Below, in pieces: positions 10,421-22,700 of a DNA stretch of 64,000 bases. Under the pieces are notes generated by a model, which saw nothing but the letters and a program-made list of their open reading frames with translations, ran no database searches and was not told the origin of the DNA. The stretch spans positions 749,367-813,366 of the forward strand of contig VXAZ01000561.1 in NCBI GenBank assembly GCA_013399875.1, read 5' to 3'. Within the stretch, counting starts at the first letter, position 1. Each line of letters starts with the position of its first letter. Made by a program: the position numbers and the translations under genes. The DNA is from Gymnorhina tibicen. Lineage: Eukaryota; Chordata; Aves; Passeriformes; Artamidae.

Positions 10421-12319
10421 GCACCTCTCCCTCCTTTTGCTGGAGCAGACTCCAGCCTGTGTCCCATTCCAGGGCCAGGATGGGTAATAAGATAACATGA
10501 TTGCTGTGTCTCTCGCCCTTTTTCTTTCTTTCTTCCATGATAAAAGGACAGAGGGAAATGCACACAATTAAAAGGAGGATTCCAATCCCGGGAGAGATTC
10601 AATGAATAATAATGGACCTCCAGCTGCTAATGTGCTTAAGACTTCCAAGTCTCAAGTGCGTAACCAGCTTAAGGGTCCATACCACAGACTCCATTTCTAT
10701 CTGTAAATGGGAAAGGCAGGAGCAGGAGGGGGGAATCCTGCCCCTGATTACAGATGGGACCATCACTGAGCCATTCGAGAGGATGATGTGACAGCAGCAA
10801 AAGAGTAAAGTGCCCTCAAAGCCAACACCAAGTCTGGGGTGAGGAAGGTCCCTGCTTAACAACCCCTGTGGGGCATCTACATTTATAGTTACCCCAAAAT
10901 ACCTCAGAAGAGGGTCCAAGATGCTGCTAGAATAAAACCAGCCTCCTCTGTGCAGCTCCTGGCGAGGGGAAGGTCTCTACTGTGGTGTGACTTGCAGTGC
11001 CTGCTTATCTCCCACACCTTCCCTGCAGAAGGGAAAGAAGATGTACTACATGGATGACAGCCACAGCCATATGAAAATGTCCACCTGAAGATTATCAGAG
11101 CTTTTTTTCTGGCACTTCCCTTGTTTTTTTAATACTTCTGTTTCTCTTTCACAATCCATTAACTTTCCCCCTGCAGTCTCCCTTCCTGGGCCCCCCTGAC
11201 CAAGACAGTCTCCTCTCCTTGACCGTCTCAGGTTTTTACCACGCTCATAAATTTCCATGGAGGATCAAGGAAAAGACTTGCAGAGGAGGAAGAGCAAAAG
11301 ACAACGCAGAAAGCACTGTCCCAGCCTTGAGTTCTCCATGAAGTTGTGTACCTCTCCTCCCCATCCAAAGGTTATAGGGTAACTATCACAGATTCAGGGA
11401 ACAGCAGCTTCAGAGGCTGGCAACGAGATGATCAAAGGAGCAAGGAATGTTAGCTAGGTAAGGGCTCCTCAGCTTTGGAAAGGGATATGACAGAGATCTG
11501 AGAATCACAAGAAAAACTGTTTCCATCTCTCCTGAAGCAAGGACTGGGGCATCAGAGGAAGCTCACCAGTTCAGAACAAACGAAATGAGCTATTTTTGTA
11601 CCCAGCCTGTCTCTCTGCCATGGGACTCCTCAACAGAGGAATTGTGCCTGCCTGGAGCTCAGAAGAGTTCATAAAAAAATCTGGATTTTTCTTGCCAAGA
11701 GCTTTTGTGCGGAAGCTGTTATGTACAAACACATCGCTTGTGGGTGAGGAGGTCCCTGATCTACAAACCACAAGAGGCTGGGAAAATATTCCGGAGAATC
11801 CCCACTGCTGTTGACCCAGTACTTACACAGGTTTCCAGGAACACACCATTGCCACAATCAGAGACAGGATCTTGTGTTTGGGGGACGCCTGGTCTGACCC
11901 TGCATGACTGTTATCGTGCCTTCACACCTCGCTAGTTCCAGAAAACACACCCCTCTCCTCCAGCTTTGGGGGAAACCTGCCGGATCCGTAGGCAATGGCA
12001 AGATGTCACACAGAGCAGGAAGATGGATTGGAGTTTAACGGGAATAGCTGCTGGCAGCGGGGACGGAGGAGGGAACGGTTGCATAAGCTGGCACTGGAGA
12101 CTCCCAGTCCCTGGCACAGGAGGCAGGTACAGCACTCGACACAAAAGGGTTGAAAGAGAGAAGTTGTGTAAGGTCGGCCACGTGTCAGCCCTACACGGCT
12201 GAATCATGCAAGTTTAAAGCCTTCAAAGCAGGATAAGATCTCGGCACAGCCACGTGCACGTTCATTCCTTCAACCTGAGGTTGGGAAAACAACAGGAGAG
12301 CACAAGTGAAAGCAGAGCA

Positions 12320-12362
12320 GAGTAATTAATTAATTAGGGGAGCTGACTAATCAGCTAATTTA
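12320..12362. promoter_or_regulatory. TAATTA array with adjoining palindrome
   Basis: TAATTAATTAATTA fills 12323-12336. Four bases later AGCTGA (12341-12346) and TCAGCT (12351-12356) form a perfect 6-bp inverted repeat around CTAA. Homeodomain proteins bind TAATTA, so this is a candidate multi-site element. Confidence 0.3.
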
Positions 12363-15300
12363 CAAAGGTTTCTCATTATTATTCACGGAGAAAGAATTCC
12401 AGAGAGCTCTGGCATGGAGTGAGGTGGAGCCCACCAGGTGGAGGGAGCAGGCATTTTGCCTAAAGCAGGGCATGTTCAAAACCCACTGGGGTGGGTTAAA
12501 ACCTCCGTGTCTCCTCAGCCTGACTGGTTTTGTGCTGCTGAGGGACAGAACCAGCCCTGCTCGTGCTCCTTCAGCAAAGGAGCTGTTCTGACTGCTCTTC
12601 TTCTGGGCAAGAGGCAGGAGAGCAGAAGTTCTCCTGTTCTGAGCTGGCAAAGGGAGATTTATTTGCCCAGAACTCGACAGCTCTATTTAACCTTCTCCTA
12701 AACACTGCTCAGGCAGCTCAGACAACTCAAGTGGTGAAACGATATTGTCTAATGAATGCCCAGGGTGGAACAACGCTGCTGCTTCCCTCTCCTTTGAAAG
12801 ATTGCTCAGCCCAGTGAGACAAATGTCAATAAAAAGATATTTAAGTTGGGAAGGGAAGGAAGAAGGCAAGAACACGGATGCCCAACCTGCAGCTCTACCC
12901 AGCTCTCCTTTCTTTCCCCGCTCCCTTCTCCTCCAATGTCCTTCTGCATCTCCAGCAGCAATATCAAACTGCAGCTATTCCAGCCAGGATGGATATTTGA
13001 ACAGCCTTGGATCAATATTTGTGCAAAGGGAAAGCTCGTGCATCACAGGGCTATGAATTAACCTCTTGTCCCATATCCACACTGGCACACGGGGCCTGCA
13101 GGAGCAGCGGATTCCCCAGGGAAAAGTGGGACACGTCTCATAACACAGGGAAAGGAGAAAGAGTAATAATAGATCCAACCCCAGCTCACACACTTTTTTA
13201 CATTTCTCCCTCAGGTTTGGGGTAGGGGGGAATAGCTTTTCTTAATTAGGATCCTAACCTTTTCTAAACAGGTTCAAGGGTGTCTTGGCAGGCTTGGGAA
13301 GTGGTGTGAAAGCAGCACTGAGTAACAGCAGCAGAATTAGTCAGGTGTAAAAGGATCTTGCTTTTTCTTTCTGGGGACATGATTAGGGCACAATAATGAG
13401 AAACATGAAGAGCATCCAAGGTTGCAGAAACCTGTTTTTTTTCCTTATTAAAAGGAAGCATTACCTCAGAATTGCATGCTCAGGGGTGGAAAATATTTCT
13501 CACAGCAGAAAATCATTGATCCCAAAGTCCTGCCTGAGCTGTCAGGGCTGTCACCAGCTGCACCTGAGTTTGGCCCATTAGCAGAAGTCAGGTGTGTCCA
13601 TATTGCCTACGGAATGAGATCCATGGCCAAGCCAATCCTTGCTCCTCAAGGCAGGGCTTCCTTCCCCACCTACACTTCTATGGACACATGGATGCACCAA
13701 CAAAACAGTTTTGCCTTGGACTATTCAGCCCATGCTCCACACGATCCCAGATGGGTTCCCCAGCAGCCTGGTCCACAAATTCTGAAAGATATTTGCAAAA
13801 CTCCTCCAATGTTGTTTCCCTTTCTGAATCACCTTTCCTGCCTCAAAGCAGTGATAGACCAACCATTGTGACAGATTTGCTGTCCCACTTCTAGACAGCT
13901 TTCAGAAGACTGTGTTGGTTTCCTATGTTGGATTTTCCACCCAGCCTTGCTCTGACAACCTTCTAAAGAGGAGCTGGAGGTTTCCCTTACAGCTCCTTTC
14001 CACATCATCACAACTTTTACCTCAGTTGGACACAACCAGTGTCTGGATCTGTGCAATTACCCTTCCCTTTTCCAGCCTTGCAGCACAACGGTGGGATAGC
14101 AAGGGCTTGGATTGTGGCTGCTCACCATATGGAAACAAAGGAATTGCCAAATTCACCCCAGGAGGAAAACGAGCAAAGAAATTTATACAAAGAGAAGGGC
14201 TTTTGGCTCCTTTAGTCTGAAGGGCCAGACACTCAGTGACGCTTGCCCCTGCTTTTTCCTCACATCATTTGCCATATTTAGCCTCCTTCATCCTGCCTTG
14301 CCATCACACTGAGCAAAGAGGGAATGGCACTTTCCCAGCGAGGGAATGGACGAGATGAATTTGCTCACTGAATAATGAAATGTGTTTTTTCCTCCTGCTC
14401 AGCTTCTGTTTGGGTCTTGTTTCTGGTTTGCAGCAGAGAGACACCCCTTTTCTCCTCCTCTCTTCCAAATCCAAGGAAACAGTTTTATTTGGGTGGGAAA
14501 TACAATTTCAGAAAAACAAAAATATTTTTGACTGTCAGAGGAATTTGCAGGTAGAAAGGTGCCAATTAATCTACATTATAGTGAAATTAACCTGATATTA
14601 AAATGATAGGAGGATGATAAGGGAGAGATCATCCTCTAATGTCCTTATTAGCCAGTGGTGCTCCTTGTGAGCTTTCCATCAGGAGAAGGAAGCTGTCTGG
14701 TTGCACTTCATTAGCACCTGGGTTAATGACAGATAAGGAGGCAGGGAGATGGGCTGTCTCCCCACCCTTCCTGCCATTCTCCTCCGTGGCTCCTGGATGG
14801 AAGTTATGTTTCCCTTGTCTCCTGTCTCTCCTCTATTTGTAATGGCAAGACAGGTGGAACACGATGCATTTTTCCAAACAACACGTGCGAGTGGTGTTTT
14901 CTCTGGAGCCCAGGATAATTTGAGTAGTGCTGAGCTACAGTGGGACCCCTGCTACTCCTAGCACACGTAGATGGAGTAGAGAAACACTGAGGAAATCTCC
15001 CCCGACACCCTCACAAACTCTTCCTGCTCCCCTGAAACTCCCTGTGTCCTCCTTTTCTCCTTGGCTTTCACAAGATTTTTGCCCTCTCTCCATCCTGTGT
15101 TGATTTTTCACCCCTCTGCTTGCTGGCAGCTGCTCAGCTCCCTGAGCAACCCTTCTGATTCTCTCCTCTCATTCTACCAGCCCTGGCTGTTTATTTTATT
15201 GTTAAATTTTGGGTTTGGTTTTGGGGGTTTTTTTATCATTTTTTTTGACCCCACTGATGCCAGGTCGTATTGTCGGTCAGCACAACATCAGGTTGCCAGT

Positions 15301-15657
15301 AGATGAAGGACAACTCACAGGGAAGACAACAAGGAGAAAAATCATCACCATCATAACAAAAATACAAAAATACCCCCAAAAAGTTGAGACTTTCCCAGAG
15401 AGGATGCAGAATTGCTCAAGGGTCTCCCTCAAAAAATACCACTGGCCTGCAAGGTAGCAGGATTCAGACACATGGCAGTAGAGATAGGAACAACTTCAGT
15501 GGGAGCTGGGCATTATCTGTGGAGGCGCAGGGCACGTCTGCCTGAAGACATGAATTATGCACAAAACCAGGCACAGGGACAGCTTGGAGGTAAAGATGGA
15601 AACAGCTTTGATTTGTGCTTCTGAAAAGGCCCTCCAGCGTCAGCTGGAAGGGGAACG

Positions 15658-15735
15658 CAGAATTATGGAATATCCTGAATTGGAAGGGACACACAAGGAT
15701 CATCGACTCCAGCTCCTGGCCCTGCACAGAACATG
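15658..15735 (-). mobile_element. CR1 LINE 3' end fragment
   Basis: Contains 'aattatggaatatcctgaat', 'tggaagggac' and 'catcgactccagctcctgg', the reverse of a distinct avian CR1 3'-end family that differs from the tails at 55 and 61 kb. It is only about 80 bp long. Confidence 0.7.
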
Positions 15736-17090
15736 CTCTTCATGGGAACACATGGAGCAGAGATAGGATGGGAGGATGCACATGGACCTCTGCTGGGGAC
15801 TGCAAGTTGCTGGCAGGTTATGGATAAGCAGATCTAAACCCATCCTTTGTTTCCTACCTTTTCCCTGAGCATCCTCACTTGGCCTTGGCTGGGCCAAGGT
15901 GAGGTGCTCCTTTGACCTGCCTGATTCCCAAACCAGCACACCTTTCATAGGAGAGCCAGCCTCCCTTGGCAGCAGGGAGAGATGTGGGGTCTGAATTAGC
16001 ACTGCCAGCATTGCTTCCTTCCCCAGAGAATGCATCCTGCCTGCACCCCCAAAGTGAGGGGAGAGAGAGCCTGGGTAGTGCCAGGGAAAGAGATCTGCCC
16101 AGTGGAAAACTGCCAAAGAGGGACAGCACATGAAACATGGGGTCTCTTCCCACCAGGACATGCATTAGATAACGGGAAGCGCTGCACTGTGAAGCAGCAG
16201 GAAAGCTATGAAGTGAGAGCTGCCCAGAGAAACTGTGACTAAAATCCAGTTCTGAACTTTTAAAAGTCCTTACGGCTCGTTTAGGGGTGAGGATGAGCTC
16301 CAGCAGGAGCCATCATTAGAGATGGGTTGTGCCACACAGGGAGCAGCCAGGCAGGTCTGTGCCACATACCCCTCTGAAGAGCATCCCTCCTTTTCATGCA
16401 TGGTGCCTGTAACCTGAAGCTTTGCAGGAATGGCTATCCTGCATCTGAGCATTCCTGGGAAGTCTTGCTGGTGCATGTCATTCTTCCTCGGGAAGGAAGA
16501 GACTCTGCGAAGTCACTGGGAACAAGCATATGAGGTAAAGCCAGGAGAGGTTACTACAGCTAGAAGGGGGTTTTGGACCTACAGGCTGTATGTTTTTTTC
16601 CTCTCTGAAAGTCACAGAATACCCTTCCAGATCCAAATGTTTCACACATCAGTACCACCCACTCATTTGTCTCCAAATTTACTCCGTAACTGCACTTCAC
16701 AGTCCCTCTTTCACAACCATCCCCACTTTATGGACTGCCATAAGCAGGGAGAGAGGCACCAGAGCCATGCCCAGTGGGCACGCAGCCAAAACCCAATGGG
16801 CCACCTTTTCCTGCATCCTGGAAAGAGCAGCTGGAGGGTGGAGAGAAGGCAACTAAGTGATTAAACAGCATCATGACACAGCAGGTCCTGCAACATGAAC
16901 ATTGAGACAGCTTGTTTGGCTGTCCCTTGCCCCTGGATTGAATTTGCTGGAGGTTTGGGGTGCTTTAGCAGCACCCCTTTCCCAGATCCAACAGCACAGG
17001 TCAGCCTGCACCAGGACATGAGCAACAAAGCTTTGCTTCCGGCTCCTTCCCAATCACAGTGTCCCAGTACCACCCCACGCTGCTCTGCCG

Positions 17091-17149
17091 CCCCTTCCCT
17101 TCCTTCCTTCCCTCCCTCCCTCCCACGTGCTCTCCCCCCTCCTTCCCTT
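17091..17149. repeat. Pyrimidine tract (CCTT/CCTC)n
   Basis: Pure C/T from 17091 to 17123, then after ACGTG a second run at 17131-17149. The order CCTT then CCTC suggests a decayed tetranucleotide satellite. Long mirror-like pyrimidine runs can adopt triplex structures. Confidence 0.85.
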
Positions 17150-19443
17150 GTTCCTTTTAATTAGCAACTTTTTCTTTGTTCCCTTTAATTAAGTGGGGTG
17201 GGGGCAGGCGAGGGGAGGGCAAAGTTGCTGTCAGCCAGATGAGTTATTTTCACTGCTCGAGAGATCAAAGGCCAGGAGCTCCCGGCTCGTCCTTAATTTG
17301 GGCAGCGTCTTTGGGCAAAAGCCTCTCTTCTTTGTGGTTTCTCCATGGAAGGCAGTTGGGATGATGGGCTGGAAAGGGAGGGCTGAAACCCAGGAGGGGG
17401 AGTTGGGAGAAGGACTTTGGCTTGTTTCCTTTAGGGAAGAACTCAAAGAGGAATTTGGGTGGCACCCCGACTCGGCATATAGGCACATTGGGCAGGTTTG
17501 CTGATGCCCAGGTGTAAAACCTGATGGTCCAGACACTCCCCTTGCGGAGAGGGACAGGACCAGGTTTGATGTGGATGGGGCCTGCAGCTCTGCCAGGGCT
17601 TTAATGGAGAGAGAGTGCTAATTATGGGAAAGTAAAGGCAAACGTGGGAAAACAAACCACTCAGGGATTTGAGAAAGACAGGCCTTAGCTGAAGGTATGA
17701 GCAAAGGACCATGGTATAATGTCATTTTTTTCAACCACTCTAGCAGTGTGTCTCTTTTGAGGGGCAGAACATATTCCAGGGTGCCAAAGCTTCCAAGATA
17801 TTTAGCCTTCATTTAATTTTTAATTTGCATCTAGCACCACAATACTACAGGACTGGACATTTCCTCATCCTGAGCTCAGCAAACCATTACCTCACTCCAG
17901 GGATTTATACCTTAGGGCTGGAGTCTCTGTAATTGTATCTCTTTGGGTCCATGGGACTGTAGCAGGGTGATGTTCTTATTTTACAAAGCTTTATCCTGTT
18001 ATTAAAAATGCTTTAGAGCCTCTCTGTCTCACAAGCCACACTGTATTTTTGGTCCTTACTACTCCTGCTTATCTGTAGAACATCCCAAATTTTTCACATA
18101 TGATTTTAATAACTTTTTGGTGCTTTTGGGGGGTAAAACAGGTCAATTTCAGGCTGGAAGAGGGAGCCCCAGTGCTCTACCCCATGCAGCATCACCCTGA
18201 AAGTGTGGGAAAGTGGAGTGTATGGAAAGTGTGAGTAAATCCAAACTTTGAAAACTCCTCCTGGCCAGCTCATATCTAAAATTAAAGAAAATGAACAAAC
18301 TCATAATCTAAGATTAAGGTCCAGAGTGTTGTCTTATAACTGGGTATCAGAAGGCAGAGGGCTGTTAATTAACTTTCTATTGATGAAACAAAGCACATGG
18401 AGAGGAACATTGCTAATCTCTTTTGTGCTAATCAGCACACATTATTAATTTGCTGGAAAGCAAAAAAAAAGGTTCTCCACTTCCCACTTAAACTCAAGTT
18501 TAATAGGGCTGGAGCGTGGTTTCACATTTCCCAGGCTTCATTCTTTGGATGACATATGTTGCAGTGCATTTCCTAGTGCATTATGAAGCTTCAGCATAAA
18601 TAATTCAAGCTAAACTCCAGTTGTTAAAATAAACGAGCAAAGTATCTTTGGTGATTAATTATTCTTCCTTCCTCCTGCCTCCCCCTCCCTGTCAAAAGTA
18701 CAAGTACATGTGCCACAGCCCAGGAAAATGTTTTAGTGTGACCCAGGGCATCCTGGAATGTTTTAGCTGGCACAGGGGGTATCAGGATGCTTGGGTTTGC
18801 TGGAAGCACCTGCTCAGCCTCAGAGAAGCTGGGAGGTGTCAGTAATCTAATCCAAAAAAACTTCAAAAAACTTCAAGGATTCAATGTCTGATGAATTCCC
18901 AGTTAACCAGTGGATTTGTGTGACTCGAGTTTTCACTGGGATGAGGTTCAAGTTCTGGCTTGCCAGTTTAAAAAGTTTAAATAAATGGCAATAATCACAT
19001 TCCCTGGGTCCTTCCAGATGGACACCACTTACACAGAGACACTGGGACACCCAGTGCACCCAGTGTCCATGGCTGGGTCCTGCCTGGCCCCCTCTGGGGT
19101 TTTCCTCCTGCAGCCATTTGGGAAATAACATATTTCCTTCCTTTCTTACCCCCTCCTCCCGCTCAGGAGGGGGCTTTATTTTATTCCTCCCAGTAAGGCC
19201 GCACTTGCTCACACTGCTCAGGTCACAGCCCTGGGTGGCACGGACCTCAGGTGCCCCTTCACAGGGTGAGGGGCTGCTGTGCCCATCCAAGGATTGTGGT
19301 ACCCGAGGACTCATCAAGGAAGAACCATCACTTTACTTTCCCAGTGTCTTCCCTTGCTCCTCTCCTTTTCCTCAGCCCTGTCATCTCTGATTCGGAGCAG
19401 GGCAGTGCCAGGTGCTCTCAGACTGCTTCTGGCACCAAAATAC

Positions 19444-19487
19444 TGTATCATGAGGCACCCCCGGGTGTATCATGAGGCACACCCCAG
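19444..19487. repeat. Two-copy 22-bp tandem duplication
   Basis: TGTATCATGAGGCAC occurs at 19444 and again at 19466, each followed by a C-rich segment. The period is 22 bp. Confidence 0.85.
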
Positions 19488-19689
19488 GCTGCCACTTTCC
19501 TCCTGCCGCAGGAGCCAGGTAGGAATGCATATCTGCAGGCACAGTTCTGCTGGACAATAAACACTTTCCCCTCTCCCAAAGCTGCCATGGGCACAGCCTT
19601 CGGCCGCCAGGATGAAGTGCAGGGACCAAAACAATGGATACATCTGCCAGCAGAGCTGGACAGATGGAAAAACCCAGGCATTAAATAAA

Positions 19690-19800
19690 CCCCGCGGATG
19701 TTTAACAATTAGCCATGAAAAGGATTTCATTTAACAGCTCAGAGCTATTTATGGAAATCACTTAATTCATTTTATTTTTTCCCTGCATCTCCTTTTTTAC
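19690..19800. promoter_or_regulatory. AT-rich candidate regulatory block
   Basis: Unique AT-rich DNA with AACAATTAGC, and CTATTTATGG at 19745-19754, one base away from both the MEF2 and CArG consensus. The evidence is composition and motif only. Confidence 0.18.
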
Positions 19801-22559
19801 CTCTTTTCCCTCCAGTCGGTCACTAGAGCTGTTCACACATCAGATCATTCTGCCAGAGGAGAATGATCCTCCTGCTGCCTGGTGCCCACCTGAAGTCAGA
19901 GGTGCTTATAACAACATCCTATTCCATCACTGCAGGAAAGTGGAATGCTGTGAGAGCACAAGCTGGCTGGGCATGGAAGGATGGACATCCAGGTAAGAGA
20001 AAAGCTAACTTCCCCAATTAAAAAGAAAATGGAAAATCAGTAAAGGAGAGGGGAGCAGAAATAGGGAAGCCTCTGAGCAATACTGGGGAGTGCTCTCCAT
20101 GCCTCACTACATCCATCTCTCTTCCAGGATCAGAAACTCTCTAGGGAAAAACCAAGCTACCACAAACACCAGTTTTTACTCCTACAAATGCTCTTCACCT
20201 TCCCCACAACAGCCTTAGGGAGCAGGGCAGAGCAAGAGAAGATGGACCATTGCCCCAGGGCGAGGAGATGGGGCACTGGGGAAGCACTCACTGAGGCAGT
20301 CACAGAGCTGGAATGCTGGCTGGAGAAGGAGAGTGGAAATTCCCATCGGGAGAAAGTGAACATGATGGATGGCACTCCCATCACCCATCCCCACAGCTCA
20401 CCTCCTACCATCTCTCTTCACTTATTTGTTTCTCCCCATCCTTTGTTTTTCTAAGGGAGGGTGGGTTTTAACCATTCTTTTGGTGGCTAAAACTATTCTG
20501 CCCCTTTTTCGGTACAGAAGCATCCAGAGGGACCCAGTCTAAATCGAGTGCCCATCCCCACCCTCCAGCTCGTGCTTTGCCTACATAGGGGTGCACATCC
20601 CAAAATCCAGCCTGAAGATGCCCCTAAACCCAGCCTGCTCAGAAGGTGAGGGGCTGGAGGGGGGGGGTCCTGCCACAACTCCCAGCTCCCACAAGGTGGC
20701 AGGTCTCCGTAATTGTTTTATCCCAGTCAGAAGCCCACCAGCAGCAGCGGTGGCTTGCCTGTTCTGCCTAGAGGGGAGCTGAGTCCCAGTGAATTGTTTC
20801 CCATGAACAAGATGGTTCTTTTGCACATGTAAACTGTGATTTTTATGAGACGCATATGCCTGTATAATTTTTTTTAAAAGCAGCACAGAAAAACTAGGAC
20901 AAGGCACGGCCAAATCCTGGGTCCTTGTGCGTCCTGGGTGATTGTAGAGTTCAGAGCAGACACATGGCAAAGCAGGAGGATGCCAGCGAGGAAGAAACCC
21001 AGGAGGGAGCAGACAGGTTGTTCAACAAGGTTCAGAAGGTGGGGAAGAGATTTAGAGATTAGGCCAGATCAAAAGGATAATTATTTTTGTTACATTTCCC
21101 TATCTGCATCACTCCACTGGTTCTGCGAGCAGCTGGGCTGATTTTCAAGTTTCCAAGCATGCCTGGTGTAAGGAACATGTTTCTAAAGCTTCAGCAATAA
21201 ATTCCAACCTTTCATCAGACTTGCTTGCTGTGTGTTCAGGAGCAGGAGAGGCAAACCCTGCGAGACCTGGAGATTTGGTTTCCAAAATCTGGAAGGTTTA
21301 GGCTGCAAATATTTCCCTTGACACCTCCAAGGTATCAAGGAGCATCAGCACAGATGCACAGAATCCCCCCAAAAATGAAGTAGCTGTATTTGGTCAGAGT
21401 TTGGCACCTCAGTTTGGCTACCAATGTCACCAGGATTCAACTTGCTGGTTCCCTACTTGAACTTAGGAAAAGCCACTCACCCCATATAAAACATCATTGG
21501 TTGTCCCAGGATGCGCTAACACCCTCACTCACATCCAGTCACCAAATCCCAAGCCATAAACAGGGGTGAGGTGCAGAGGCAGGATTTGCCTCCCTGCTCC
21601 ACCTGAAAGCCTGTGGTAGATGGCCCAGACAGGATTCTGATTGCCCATCCTTCCCAGAAAGCCACTCCCAAAGCAAATCCCTGGTCCTTGCAGCCCTTTG
21701 TGCCAGGCAGGAAGGAGCTCGCCCAGGAGTCACAGTCTCTGTCTCCAGCCGATCTAAAATAGGGTGTAAGGATTGAGATGGGTGGGGGTGACAGGTAGAG
21801 GGATACCCGTGGTCCTCACAGTCCAAATTCCATGACCCACAGCACCCATGTTGAGCCAGGGGAGCATGGAGTGGCTGAAAGTGTTTAGCACAAACATGTC
21901 TCTCCTGAAAGAGGGAAAGGGAAAGCTGGGTGCACAAAGCAGGTGCAAGTCCAGCCTTTCCCAGGGCTCCTCTTTCCCTACTAACTGGGAAAGGAGCACA
22001 ATCCCAGCATGGCTTAGCCATGGCAAGCAAGCTGGCAGGAGCACATGGCCTTGCCGTCCACAGCAGGCTGTCTGAAGTGCCACCCTCAGCTAAGGAACCC
22101 TCTTCAAGAGGAGGATTTCCCAGTGGTGAGCTGCAGATCCTCCCCCGAGAAGGCATGATAGGCATCAGAGCACCTCAGAGGACCTTGGCCACAGGTCCCA
22201 CCTCTTGAGCACCTGCAAACTGGCTGAATTGTGTGTTTGGTATGGATGAACATCAATGTGCAGAAGCTCTCCCCACATGGAACCATCTTCCCACTCCTCC
22301 ACGAGTCACCAGCTCCATGTCAGGGCCACAAATCTGGATCCCAGGAACCCCTGGCCACCAGGACCCTTCTCTTCCATGGAAGAAGAGGCCTCCCCAGGAG
22401 GAACAGGATGCTCACAACTTGGACAAAGCTTCCTCTTGCTAAGGCCAAATATGTGACCACAGACCTTGATTCCCCCAACAGCTTTTGGGGCTCCCCACCC
22501 CTCTCCTACCACCACCAGAGCCAGCTGTCTGCTCCCACAGTTCCATATCAATACCATGC

Positions 22560-22700
22560 TTAATTTACAGGGCAATAAAAGTTAATTAATGCCATAGTTA
22601 CAAAGTCATTACAATGTAATTATTGTTTAATTGGATTATAAGTTATGCAATTTCCGACAAATATGTAATAAACCAGAAGATATTTACAAAGTGATGAATT
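22560..22700. promoter_or_regulatory. Very AT-rich candidate conserved block with C/EBP-like site
   Basis: A sharp drop in GC compared with its flanks. It contains GTTAATTAATG, GTAATTATTG, TTAATTGGATTA and TTATGCAAT (22643-22651), the last matching the C/EBP pattern. It is neither a simple repeat nor a recognised transposon. Confidence 0.28.

Larger units (their letters stand above)
9400..15657. other. Long unique stretch without a recognised gene
   Basis: No transposon tail was seen. At 10602-10700 (minus) a very good polypyrimidine acceptor precedes a short open frame (for example EMESVVWTLKLV) that lacks a good donor. At 11826 (minus) a perfect GTAAGT donor follows a short open frame with a poor acceptor. 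Neither is sufficient for an exon call. The AT-rich motif clusters at about 10.3 and 12.3 kb are listed separately. Confidence 0.4.
15736..22559. other. Long unique stretch without a recognised gene
   Basis: Holds the pyrimidine tract near 17.1 kb, a small tandem duplication near 19.45 kb, a 9-G run at 20659-20667 and an 8-bp inverted repeat at 19039-19046 with 19059-19066. Open frames up to 208 codons (21539-22165 minus) are rich in Pro, Ser, Cys, His and Leu, typical of chance frames in CpG-poor bird DNA. Confidence 0.4.

Noticed and set aside
11826..11900. Minus-strand segment ending at a perfect GTAAGT donor
   Set aside because: The acceptor side lacks a polypyrimidine tract, and isolated GTAAGT words are expected dozens of times by chance.
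18945..18960. GGTTCAAGTTC considered as a tRNA T-arm
   Set aside because: No matching acceptor, D or anticodon arms around it.
21539..22165. 208-codon minus frame
   Set aside because: Rich in Pro, Ser, Cys, Leu and His from CAG/CTG-type DNA, with no motif. Plus frames overlap it throughout.
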